A stretch of DNA of 48,222 nt from an uncultured Ellagibacter sp. (lineage in GTDB: Bacteria; Actinomycetota; Coriobacteriia; Coriobacteriales; Eggerthellaceae). The translations under genes were made by a program, and so were the position numbers. Shown in pieces: positions 37,334 through 44,795 of the stretch (positions are counted from its first letter, which is position 1; each line of letters begins with the position of its first letter). The notes beneath the pieces are model-generated. The model was not told the DNA's origin, searched no databases, and saw only the letters and a program-made list of their open reading frames with translations. The stretch lies in assembly GCF_934617235.1 (NCBI RefSeq), contig NZ_CAKTTZ010000014.1, forward strand, positions 1 through 48,222, given 5' to 3'.

Positions 37334-38122
37334 ATGTCAAAGGTATTCCTGTTCGACGCAGCGCGATGCAACGGCTGCCACTGCTGCCAGGTTTCCTGCA
37401 AAGACGAGTTCTGCGGTGCCGATTGGGCTCCCTATTCGAAGGCTCAGCCGGAAACGGGCCAATTCTGGTGCAAGGTCAACCAGGAGACGCGGGGAAGCGT
37501 GCCCAAGGTTAAGGTTGCCTATAGGGTGGAAATCGGCGCGCAAGACGACGCGATCAAAGATTATGCGCCCGAAGTGCTCGAGACGCGCGAAGACGGTCTC
37601 GTTGTGATCGACCCCGAAAAGGCGCGTGGCCGCAAGGATCTGGCAGACCGTTTTGAAGGTGTATATTGGAACGATGAGCTGGGTATTCCTCAGGGATGCA
37701 CCGGGTGTGCCCATCTGCTTGACGATGGATGGGACGTGCCTCGCTGCGTTGATGCCTGCGCGATGGGTGCGCTTCGCTTCGGGGACGAGGCGGACTTCGC
37801 CGACGAGCTCGCGCATGCTGAGCGTTTGAGCGAAGGAAGCCACGTGTACTACCTGAACCTGCCCAAGCGCTTCGTCGCAGGCGAGGTGTACGACGAGGAT
37901 GCCGACGAGGTCATCATCGGGGCGACGGTCACCGCGGTGAGCGAGAGCGGCGAGCGCTTTGAAGCAACCTCTGACGACTTCGGTGATTTCTGGATCAACG
38001 ATCTCGCAAAGGGGAAGTACGAGGTGCGTTTTATGGCGGAAGGCTATCTTCCGCGCACGCTGGAAGCAGACGCAACTGACCGCGATGTCAACATGGGATC
38101 GATTGCGCTGTACAAGGGTTAA
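37334..38122 (+). CDS. transhydroxylase-like iron-sulfur small subunit
   Basis: 262 residues from the ATG at 37334, one base after the large-subunit TAA and with AAGGAGG upstream. N-terminal CNGCHCCQVSCKDEFCG, central GCTGCAHLLDDGWDVPRCVDAC and nearby Cys residues make a multi-cluster ferredoxin domain. KRFVAGEVYDEDADEVIIGATV, then GDFWINDLAKGKYEVRFMAEGY, is a carboxypeptidase-regulatory/transthyretin-like beta domain. This two-domain layout and the LLDD...PRC and VYYLNL segments match the beta subunit of Pelobacter pyrogallol transhydroxylase. It would wire electrons to the molybdenum subunit. It is intact although its partner gene is frameshifted. Confidence 0.88.
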   Translation: MSKVFLFDAARCNGCHCCQVSCKDEFCGADWAPYSKAQPETGQFWCKVNQETRGSVPKVKVAYRVEIGAQDDAIKDYAPEVLETREDGLVVIDPEKARGRKDLADRFEGVYWNDELGIPQGCTGCAHLLDDGWDVPRCVDACAMGALRFGDEADFADELAHAERLSEGSHVYYLNLPKRFVAGEVYDEDADEVIIGATVTAVSESGERFEATSDDFGDFWINDLAKGKYEVRFMAEGYLPRTLEADATDRDVNMGSIALYKG

Positions 38123-38160
38123 AGGGTAGCCTCGGCAAGCCCCGAGCACCTATCCGCCAT

Positions 38161-38197
38161 AGGGCCGCGCGAGCTTTCGAGCTGCGCGGCCCTTTCT
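38161..38197 (+). terminator. Rho-independent terminator ending the aromatic-metabolism operon
   Basis: AGGGCCGCGC pairs with GCGCGGCCCT around GAGCTTTCGAGCT, which itself pairs, and TTTCTG follows. Confidence 0.85.
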
Positions 38198-38371
38198 GTG
38201 TTGTGCGCCGTGGCGCCTGTAGAGGAAAGCTTGCCGTCTCTCGGGTCTTTGCACCCGACGCTACTCTGCTTGTGGTTTTTGCGCAAGCGTGAGCTGGGGC
38301 GGTGGCGCGCGGGATTCATTACTACTAGAATTGGACTGTCTCAGTACATCACTATTCGAACGGAGCAAACT
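38198..38371 (+). promoter_or_regulatory. ftsE upstream region
   Basis: No gene is present. TAGAAT at 38326-38331 is a -10 candidate without a clear -35. The open frame here extends back to 38198 but reads as hydrophobic, unrelated residues. The GTG at 38372 with GGAG at 38362-38365 is preferred. Confidence 0.35.
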
Positions 38372-39238
38372 GTGACAGATGTTTCCAGCCGCGGGAACGC
38401 CTCGCGTCCCGCTGCCCAGTCGGGCGCACCGCGTCCGCGTTCGAGGGCGGGGGCTCACAGCCGCCAGGCTCAGGCCACCCAGCAGCTCTCCCAGTCGCTT
38501 CCCGTGCTCGATGTCGCGGACACGCCTCAACAAACGTCGTCCCCCGTCATCACCTTCGACCACGTCACGAAGATCTACCCGGCACAGCCGAACAAGCCGG
38601 CGCTCTCCGACATTTCCCTGCAGATCTACGCAGGCGAGTTTATCTTTTTGGTCGGACATTCGGGTTCCGGCAAGACCACGTTCATCCGCATGCTGATTCA
38701 TGAGGTCACGCCGACGAGCGGGCATATCTACATTGCGAACGAGGACCTGACGACCATGCGCAACTGGCGCGTGCCATACCTGCGCCGCAACATCGGCTGC
38801 GTGTTCCAGGACTTCAAGCTCCTGCCGAACAAGACGGTCTTCGAGAACGTCGCCTTCGCACTCGAGGTTATCGGTAAGTCGCGCCACGTCATCAAAACTC
38901 AGGTGCCCGAGGTACTTCGCCTCGTCGGCCTGCAGGACAAGCTGAACAAGCGCCCCGACCAGCTCTCCGGCGGCGAGCAGCAGCGCGTTTCCATTGCCCG
39001 CGCCATCGTGAACCGCCCGCCGCTGCTCATTTGCGACGAGCCTACGGGCAACCTCGACCCGCAAACCTCGCGCGGCATCATGGACCTGCTCGAGCGCATT
39101 AATCGCACGGGCACCACGGTGCTTGTTGCAACCCACGACCGCGAGATGGTCGACAACATGCGTCGTCGCGTTATCGCGCTCGATCGCGGCCGCCTGACCC
39201 GCGACCAGGACAGGGGGGTGTACGGTTTCGATGCGTAG
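38372..39238 (+). CDS. ftsE: cell-division ATP-binding protein FtsE
   Basis: 288 residues. After a ~60-residue Ser/Gln/Ala/Arg-rich N-terminal extension the ABC ATPase begins at VITFDHVTKIYPAQPNKPAL. Walker A GHSGSGKTTFIRML, Q-loop VFQDFKLLPNKTVFENV, signature LSGGEQQRVSIARAI and Walker B LLICDEPTGNLDP follow. With FtsX it controls septal peptidoglycan hydrolases at the membrane. The extension is much longer than the usual FtsE N-terminus, so the true start might lie further in. The gene overlaps ftsX by 8 bp. Confidence 0.95.
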   Translation: MTDVSSRGNASRPAAQSGAPRPRSRAGAHSRQAQATQQLSQSLPVLDVADTPQQTSSPVITFDHVTKIYPAQPNKPALSDISLQIYAGEFIFLVGHSGSGKTTFIRMLIHEVTPTSGHIYIANEDLTTMRNWRVPYLRRNIGCVFQDFKLLPNKTVFENVAFALEVIGKSRHVIKTQVPEVLRLVGLQDKLNKRPDQLSGGEQQRVSIARAIVNRPPLLICDEPTGNLDPQTSRGIMDLLERINRTGTTVLVATHDREMVDNMRRRVIALDRGRLTRDQDRGVYGFDA

Positions 39239-40136
39239 TCTCGGTTACTTCTTTAAGGAGTCGCTGCACGGTTTCACGCGCAACCTCTCCACCACCTTGG
39301 GTTCTATCGTCACGATCTTCCTCTCGTTGCTCATCATCGGCATCTTCCTTGTGGGCGGTGCTGTGGTGAACAACGTCATGTCCTCGGTTGAAAGCGAAGT
39401 CGCCATCTCCGCCTTCGTCGCCGACGACGCCTCGCAGTCCGATATCGACAAGGTCGAGGACTTCATCCGCGGCATCGACGGCGTTGCCACGGTCGACTTC
39501 ACCACGAAGGACCAGGCGCTCGAGAACTTCAAGGCCACGTCGAACTCCGACATCATCGACGCGCTCGACGGTCAAAACCCGCTGCCCGCTTCCATCGAAG
39601 TCGAGCTTTCCGACCCGAAACTCGTCGAGGATGTGGCAGGCCAGATCGAGCAGAACTCCACGTTCGCTTCCATCTGCGGTTATGACACGCCTTCCGAGTC
39701 GCTCAAATACGGCCAGAAGTCGGTCGCGCAGCTCTTCCAGTTGACGACCTATGTCCGCTATATCGGCATCGCGCTCATTGCGCTGCTCATCTTCATCGCG
39801 CTCGTGTTCATCAACAACACGATCCGCCTGGCGATCCTTGCGCGCCGCAAGGAAATCGCCATCATGCGCCTCGTCGGTGCATCGAACGGTTTCATTCGCG
39901 GGCCCTTCCTTATGGAGGGCGCGCTGCACGCCATCATCGGCTCGCTGTTCGCGGTCGGCGTGCTTGAGCTTCTGCGCAACCTGGCGCTTCCGAAACTTGC
40001 GGGCGCGCTCAAGTTCCTCGCGATCGATGTGAACGCCAGCATGTTCGGCTTCATCTATGTGGCGCTTGTCGTCGCGGGCCTTATCATCGGCCTGTTCGGC
40101 TCGGCGCTTGCGATGCGTCGCTACCTTAAGGTATAG
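39231..40136 (+). CDS. ftsX: cell-division protein FtsX (permease)
   Basis: 301 residues. One N-terminal membrane helix (TTLGSIVTIFLSLLIIGIFL), an extracellular domain of ~120 residues, then three C-terminal helices, the FtsX layout. LRRKEIAIMRLVGAS-like text appears as RRKEIAIMRLVGASNGFIRG, and EGALHAIIGSLFAV follows. FtsX transmits FtsE ATPase cycles to outside hydrolases or their partners. Confidence 0.95.
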   Translation: MRSLGYFFKESLHGFTRNLSTTLGSIVTIFLSLLIIGIFLVGGAVVNNVMSSVESEVAISAFVADDASQSDIDKVEDFIRGIDGVATVDFTTKDQALENFKATSNSDIIDALDGQNPLPASIEVELSDPKLVEDVAGQIEQNSTFASICGYDTPSESLKYGQKSVAQLFQLTTYVRYIGIALIALLIFIALVFINNTIRLAILARRKEIAIMRLVGASNGFIRGPFLMEGALHAIIGSLFAVGVLELLRNLALPKLAGALKFLAIDVNASMFGFIYVALVVAGLIIGLFGSALAMRRYLKV

Positions 40137-40160
40137 AAGGCGCGAACGAGAGTTATCTCC

Positions 40161-41444
40161 ATGGCGAAGCACGGTGAAACCAAACAGCGCGCGGCGATCG
40201 TCGCGCGCGAGCACAAACGCAACAAGCGTATTTTGCGCCTGCTGTGCTTCGTCGTGGCCATAGCCGTGGCCTTTGTCGCCGGTTTCGCCCTGCGCAGCCA
40301 AGATCAGTTCCTCGCCTCGCTCGGGTTTTCCATTCCTGGCGTCCAGAAAGCGGGCACGCAGACGGCGGACACGAAAAAGTCGCCCTACGATTCCATTTCT
40401 GCTCGCTTGAGCGAAGTCGAGGACGTCCTTGCGAAGAGCGATCTCAGCGGCTACGACCTCGACGAGGCAACGAAGGAAGTCTTCAAGGGCTTTTCCAGCG
40501 CATGCGACGACAAGTATTTCGAATACCTCGACCCTTCGCGCTATGCCTCGTTCGTGAAGGACAGTTCGGATGGCGCCTATACCGGTGTCGGCGTCCTGTT
40601 CTCGGATTACAACGGTCGCGCACTCGTTTCGGATGTGTTCTCGGGCTCCGCTGCCGAGGCCGCTGGCGTCCAGCAGGGCGATGTGCTTATCGGCATCGAC
40701 GGCGACACTTCTCACGACTGGTCGGTCACCGAAGCCATCAGCGGCCTTTCGCGCAATGCGGGCGAGACGGTTGTGGTCACGTGGATGCGCCCTTCTTCGG
40801 TCGGCGCCGAGACGGGCACTTCCTACACTACGGCGCTTACGTGCTCCTCGTACAAGGAACAAAACGTCACCTACTCGCTCGACGGCACGGTTGGTTATGT
40901 CAAGGTGCGCCAGCTCACGCAGGATACCGCAGGCAACGTCTCCTTGGCGCTTGGCGACCTGATCGGGCAGGGAGCGACGTCGTTTGTCATGGACCTCCGC
41001 GACAACCCGGGTGGATATCTTACCCAGGCGGTCGATGTGGCGAACCTCTTCATCAAGACGGGCGTTATCGTCGAAGTGCAAACATCAACGGGCACCTCGC
41101 CGAAGTCTGCTTCTGGCAAAACGGTCACTGACCTGCCGCTTGTCGTGCTCACGAATTCCTATACCTCGGGCGCTGCCGAGGTGCTTGCCGCTGCGCTTCA
41201 GGACAACCAGCGTGCCACCGTCGTCGGCGAGACCACCATCGGCAAGGGCTCCGTACAGGTTGTGCACGAGCTGTCGTTCGGTGGGGCGATCCGCTATACC
41301 GCCGGTTACTACAAGAGCCCTCTCGGCCACGACATCGATGGCGTGGGTGTGATTCCCGATATCGCCATTTCCGCAAGTGAGGGCGGCACCGACCCGCAGC
41401 TCGTTCTCGCCGTAGAGACCGCGCAAACCAAGGAGAAGGCTTAA
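40161..41444 (+). CDS. S41 family C-terminal processing peptidase
   Basis: 427 residues. An N-terminal membrane anchor (LLCFVVAIAVAFVAGFAL) is followed by a PDZ domain (GVGVLFSDY, GSAAEAAGVQQGDVLIGIDG) and the S41 protease core. The core has FVMDLRDNPGGYLTQAVDVA, the nucleophile in NSYTSGAAEVLAAAL (Ser336) and the base in ETTIGKGSVQ (Lys362). It is anchored outside the membrane. Its place directly after ftsEX suggests processing of division or cell-wall enzymes, similar to CtpB-type roles. rnr starts 7 bp after it. Confidence 0.92.
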   Translation: MAKHGETKQRAAIVAREHKRNKRILRLLCFVVAIAVAFVAGFALRSQDQFLASLGFSIPGVQKAGTQTADTKKSPYDSISARLSEVEDVLAKSDLSGYDLDEATKEVFKGFSSACDDKYFEYLDPSRYASFVKDSSDGAYTGVGVLFSDYNGRALVSDVFSGSAAEAAGVQQGDVLIGIDGDTSHDWSVTEAISGLSRNAGETVVVTWMRPSSVGAETGTSYTTALTCSSYKEQNVTYSLDGTVGYVKVRQLTQDTAGNVSLALGDLIGQGATSFVMDLRDNPGGYLTQAVDVANLFIKTGVIVEVQTSTGTSPKSASGKTVTDLPLVVLTNSYTSGAAEVLAAALQDNQRATVVGETTIGKGSVQVVHELSFGGAIRYTAGYYKSPLGHDIDGVGVIPDIAISASEGGTDPQLVLAVETAQTKEKA

Positions 41445-41451
41445 GAGGCCC

Positions 41452-43749
41452 ATGCCCCGCTCCAAGAACCACACGCGTCGCGTCGCTCGGTCGCGTCCGC
41501 GTGGCATCATGCAGTTGAATCCCGAAGGTTACGGCTTCGTGCGCACGTCCGAAGGCGAATTCTTCGTGCCCCACGCCAAGCTCGGTGGTGCCTTCGACGG
41601 CGACCTGGTCGAGGTGGCTCCGCTGCCCGCGAACGCCGCGAAGGGCAATGCGCGAGAAGGCGCTGGCGGCGGACGGTATGGCCACAAGAAGGCGGCGCGC
41701 GTCGTCTCGGTAGTGGAACGCGCCCACGAGGTCATCGTCGGCAGGTTCGAGGTTGCTGAGCCTTTCGGCGTCGTCGTGCCGCTCGATCCGCACATCCCCT
41801 ACGACATCTTCACCCAGCTCTCCGAAGCGCCCGACGTGGAAGACGGCGCGATTGTTCGCGTGCGTATCGCTCAGTTTCCCTCCCGCAACACGGCGGCAAC
41901 GGGGCATATCGAAGAAGTGCTCGAGCATGTCGATGGCCTCGACGAGGGAGTCGATGCGGTGGTCGCCCGCCATAAGTTTGAAACGTCGTTCTCCGATGCT
42001 GCGCTGGAAGAGGCTCGCGCTGCTTCGATCGATGAGGTAGGTGCGCTCGCGTCGGGCTATCGCGATTTGCGCGACCGCTTTGTGTTTACTATCGACCCTG
42101 ATGACGCGCGCGATTTCGACGATGCGCTCTCCATTGAACGCGTCGAGGAGTCTGGGCGGCCGCTTTGGCGCATCGGCGTGCACATCGCCGACGTCTCGCA
42201 TTATGTGGAGTGGGGGAGCGCGCTCGACATGGCTGCGCGGCGTCGTGCCACGAGCGTGTATCTGGTCGATCGGGTGATTCCGATGATTCCCGAGGAGCTT
42301 TCATGCGGGCTGTGCTCGCTCGCTCCGGGCGAAGTGCGTCGCTCTATGACGGTTGACCTGTTCGTCGACGATCGGGCGCAGCTTGTGCGATACGAGATTT
42401 ACCCCGCGCTCATCTGCTCGAACGCGCGCTTGACTTACGGCGAGGCGCTCGAAATGCTTGAAGGGGAATGTCAACCTGTGGCATCTGAGGGCGGGCAGCA
42501 TGCTCCGTGCTCAGACAGTCCTGCTTTGGAGAACAGCCCACTGGGCTGTTCTCGTCGTGCGGAACTGCGCGCGGAGCACGCTCCCCGCCCTCATTCGGAG
42601 ATTGAAGACCAGCTTGCCGCTGCCGAAGGGCTTTATCGTGCAACGGCTCCCGAGAATGCGGGGTATGCTCCGCGCGCAGTTCCGCACGAGCCGAACGTGC
42701 CCTCTGGCACGTTCGTGCGAGCTCAGGACTGCTTGAGCACGGAGCATACCCCGCATTCTCGGGAACAACGGCAGACTTCCATCCAGCTCCGTCTTCTCCA
42801 ACTATCGCGCCTCGCCTCGCTTCGCCACGCGCAGCGCGAGCGAAAAGGCGGCATCGACTTCGACCAGCCTGAGGCGCGCGTGACGCTCGACGAGGCGGGC
42901 AAGCCGCGCGGTGTCGAGCTTCGTCGGAAGAACGCCGCGACGTCGCTTATCGAGGAGATGATGATCTGGGCAAACGAGGTCGTCGCCGAGCATCTCGCCA
43001 AGGCGAAGTTCCCCTGCGCCTACCGCGTGCACGAGGCTCCCGACCTGGAGGGGCTCGCCCAGCTCGCGCCCATCTTCGAGGAGTTCCCCTGGTTCGAGAA
43101 GATCGATCCCGTGGGATTTTTCACGGGCGATCAGCGCGCGCTTCAGCAGGCAGTATCCGCATCGCGCGGCCGCGCCGAGGGCGAGCTCGTCTCGTCGCTC
43201 GTGCTTCGCTCGATGAAGCGCGCGGTTTATCGTGAGCGCAATTGCGGGCACTACGGCCTTGCAAGCGCAACGTATTGCCATTTCACGAGCCCCATCAGGC
43301 GATATCCCGACCTTATGGTGCACCGCATGCTGAAGGCTGAGCTCTTCGGCCGTCCCGAGAAGTTCGATCAGATGACGACGAACCTCGGTTGGATCTGCGA
43401 GCACTCATCGGGAATGGAGCGCGAGGCGGATGACGCTCAGCGCGAATCCGAGGAACTTAAGTTGGCGGAATATCTGCAGCAGTTCGTGGGGCAATCGTTT
43501 TCCGCCATCGTGTCGGGCGTGTCGCAGGGTGGCCTGTACGCGCGCCTCGAGAACTCGGCGGAGGGCTTCATCCCAGTTCGCACGCTTGGCGATGACTATT
43601 TCAGCTTCGACGCGACGCGCTATACGCTCACGGGCGAGGAAACAGGTGCGCGCTATCGGCTCGGGCAGCGCATCGCCGTGGTTCTCTTCGCGGTCGATCC
43701 TCGTGTTCCCCAAATTGACCTCAGGCTTGCGCAAGGTTCGAGGCGATAG
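41452..43749 (+). CDS. rnr: ribonuclease R with two in-frame palindromic-element insertions
   Basis: 765 residues. A 3'-5' exoribonuclease with a cold-shock domain (GYGFVRTSEGEFFVPHAKLG), the RNB catalytic domain (TIDPDDARDFDDALSIE metal-binding Asp residues, GVHIADVSHYVE, YCHFTSPIRRYPDLMVHR) and a C-terminal S1 domain (FSAIVSGVSQGGLYARLEN). Between GEALEMLEG and LRHAQRERKGGIDFD, normally ~25-30 residues apart, there are ~110. The surplus is two elements of 108 and 117 bp (36 and 39 codons), encoding EGGQHAPCSDSP-like and APENAGYAPRAVPHEPN-like peptides. The frame is maintained and catalytic residues are intact, so the enzyme is probably active with an added surface loop. Confidence 0.93.
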   Translation: MPRSKNHTRRVARSRPRGIMQLNPEGYGFVRTSEGEFFVPHAKLGGAFDGDLVEVAPLPANAAKGNAREGAGGGRYGHKKAARVVSVVERAHEVIVGRFEVAEPFGVVVPLDPHIPYDIFTQLSEAPDVEDGAIVRVRIAQFPSRNTAATGHIEEVLEHVDGLDEGVDAVVARHKFETSFSDAALEEARAASIDEVGALASGYRDLRDRFVFTIDPDDARDFDDALSIERVEESGRPLWRIGVHIADVSHYVEWGSALDMAARRRATSVYLVDRVIPMIPEELSCGLCSLAPGEVRRSMTVDLFVDDRAQLVRYEIYPALICSNARLTYGEALEMLEGECQPVASEGGQHAPCSDSPALENSPLGCSRRAELRAEHAPRPHSEIEDQLAAAEGLYRATAPENAGYAPRAVPHEPNVPSGTFVRAQDCLSTEHTPHSREQRQTSIQLRLLQLSRLASLRHAQRERKGGIDFDQPEARVTLDEAGKPRGVELRRKNAATSLIEEMMIWANEVVAEHLAKAKFPCAYRVHEAPDLEGLAQLAPIFEEFPWFEKIDPVGFFTGDQRALQQAVSASRGRAEGELVSSLVLRSMKRAVYRERNCGHYGLASATYCHFTSPIRRYPDLMVHRMLKAELFGRPEKFDQMTTNLGWICEHSSGMEREADDAQRESEELKLAEYLQQFVGQSFSAIVSGVSQGGLYARLENSAEGFIPVRTLGDDYFSFDATRYTLTGEETGARYRLGQRIAVVLFAVDPRVPQIDLRLAQGSRR
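42486..42593. repeat. palindromic element A inside rnr (108 bp)
   Basis: Outer arms TGAGGGCGGG (42486-42495) and CCCGCCCTCA (42584-42593) enclose further paired sequence and a central palindrome, AGAACAGCCCA-C-TGGGCTGTTCT (42530-42552). Two internal blocks are shared with element B in inverted orientation: 42555-42577 (23 of 23 identical) and 42502-42523 (20 of 22). The length is a multiple of three and the rnr frame stays open. Confidence 0.9.
42648..42764. repeat. palindromic element B inside rnr (117 bp, inverted relative to A)
   Basis: A perfect 25-bp inverted repeat forms the ends (42648-42672 and 42740-42764). The centre is CGAACGTGCC-CTCT-GGCACGTTCG (42692-42715). Blocks 42667-42689 and 42724-42745 match element A reversed. 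The outer arms and the central stem differ from A in sequence but keep pairing, and the length is a multiple of three. Confidence 0.92.
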
Positions 43750-43753
43750 ATTA

Positions 43754-43782
43754 GGGCGTCTGTAGCGGCGTCCTTTTTCTTT
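43754..43782 (+). terminator. Rho-independent terminator after rnr
   Basis: GGGCGTC (43754-43760) pairs with GGCGTCC (43767-43773) with two G-U pairs, followed by TTTTTCTTT. Confidence 0.65.
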
Positions 43783-43891
43783 CCCGCGATGCCGGTAGGC
43801 GTCTTCTCGTGAAGCCTTCGCCCGCACCCCGCCCATCGCAGTGCATATCGAAAAACAATCTTCGCATACTGCCATTTCCCGAAGTTAGTTC

Positions 43892-43930
43892 TTGCAGTCT
43901 CCTATAAAACAATGCAAAATAGGGATTGCA
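43892..43930. promoter_or_regulatory. TTGCA/TGCAA repeats upstream of the TetR gene
   Basis: TTGCA (43892-43896), TGCAA (43913-43917) and TTGCA (43926-43930) form two overlapping dyads around TATAAA (43903-43908). This is a possible autoregulatory operator over the promoter. The call is by eye only. Confidence 0.3.
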
Positions 43931-44027
43931 ATCGCAAGTGGACTCCAATTGGGCGACCGTGCTTCAAGCGCGAGCGCTCCAAACACGAGGATCCCAAACG
44001 AGGGGCTCCCGAAAAGGAGGTGACGAC

Positions 44028-44723
44028 GTGGCAAGGGGGAAGCAGGCCAGCGGCCTTCTCACTCAGCAGAAAGTGCTGCGCGCGGCAGTGGCGCTCTTTC
44101 TGGAAAAAGGCTACGCCAAAACCACGACCGCCGAGATCGCTGCTGCGGCGGGTATCAGGCAAAGCTCCTTTTTCCATGTCTTTCCCAGCAAAGAAGCGCT
44201 TCTCTTAGAGCTCGTGCGCCGCATGTTCGGCGGGCAGTTTGACCTGGCCGAACAGCACAACAACGGACAAGAACCGATATTCATGTACGCGGTGGAAACG
44301 GCGTTGCAGCTGCATATCGCGGAGCTGACCGAACCGCTGCGCGAGCTCTACGTTATGGCCTACACGCTGCCGACGACGGCGGACTATCTCTATCGCACCA
44401 CGTCAAAGCGCCTGCAAGTCATCTTCGCGGACTATCTGCCCGAAGCGCAGCCGAAGGATTTCTTCGAGATGGAAATCGCGTCTGGAAGCATCATGCGCGG
44501 CTTCATGTCCGTGCCATGCGACCCGTATTTCACGGTGGAAGCCAAGATACGGCGCTTTCTCGACTGCTCGCTCAAGCTCTACGATGTGCCCCAGGCGAAG
44601 CGCGAATGCATTATCGAGGCTATCCTCCGCATGGATTTACGCACGATGGCAGAAGGCATTATCCGGAAAACCATTCAACAGGCTGAAGCAGGATTCGAGG
44701 CCCTCAAAGCCGAAACCGAGTAG
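44028..44723 (+). CDS. TetR/AcrR-family transcriptional regulator
   Basis: 231 residues from the GTG at 44028, selected because a full AAAAGGAGGTGA ribosome-binding site ends six bases upstream. The open frame begins earlier with unrelated residues. The helix-turn-helix AAVALFLEKGYAKTTTAEIAAAAGIRQSSFFHVFPSKEALLLE (in two overlapping parts) is typical TetR. The C-terminal ligand domain is not assignable. It lies 72 bp before the GLUG-repeat surface protein and may regulate it. Confidence 0.88.
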   Translation: MARGKQASGLLTQQKVLRAAVALFLEKGYAKTTTAEIAAAAGIRQSSFFHVFPSKEALLLELVRRMFGGQFDLAEQHNNGQEPIFMYAVETALQLHIAELTEPLRELYVMAYTLPTTADYLYRTTSKRLQVIFADYLPEAQPKDFFEMEIASGSIMRGFMSVPCDPYFTVEAKIRRFLDCSLKLYDVPQAKRECIIEAILRMDLRTMAEGIIRKTIQQAEAGFEALKAETE

Positions 44724-44795
44724 CGCCCCACCGAGGGCGGCTCGCCCAGATCGTCAGACATGACCACGTTCGTCATTCATGAGAAAGGTTCGCCC

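Noticed and set aside
35983..37401. 472-codon minus-strand open frame opposite the transhydroxylase
   Set aside because: Shadow frame. It crosses the frameshift site and two real genes, and has no recognisable domain.
42486..42764. Palindromes in rnr as transcription terminators or a gene break
   Set aside because: No T-runs follow, the reading frame continues through both, and conserved RNase R sequence lies on each side.
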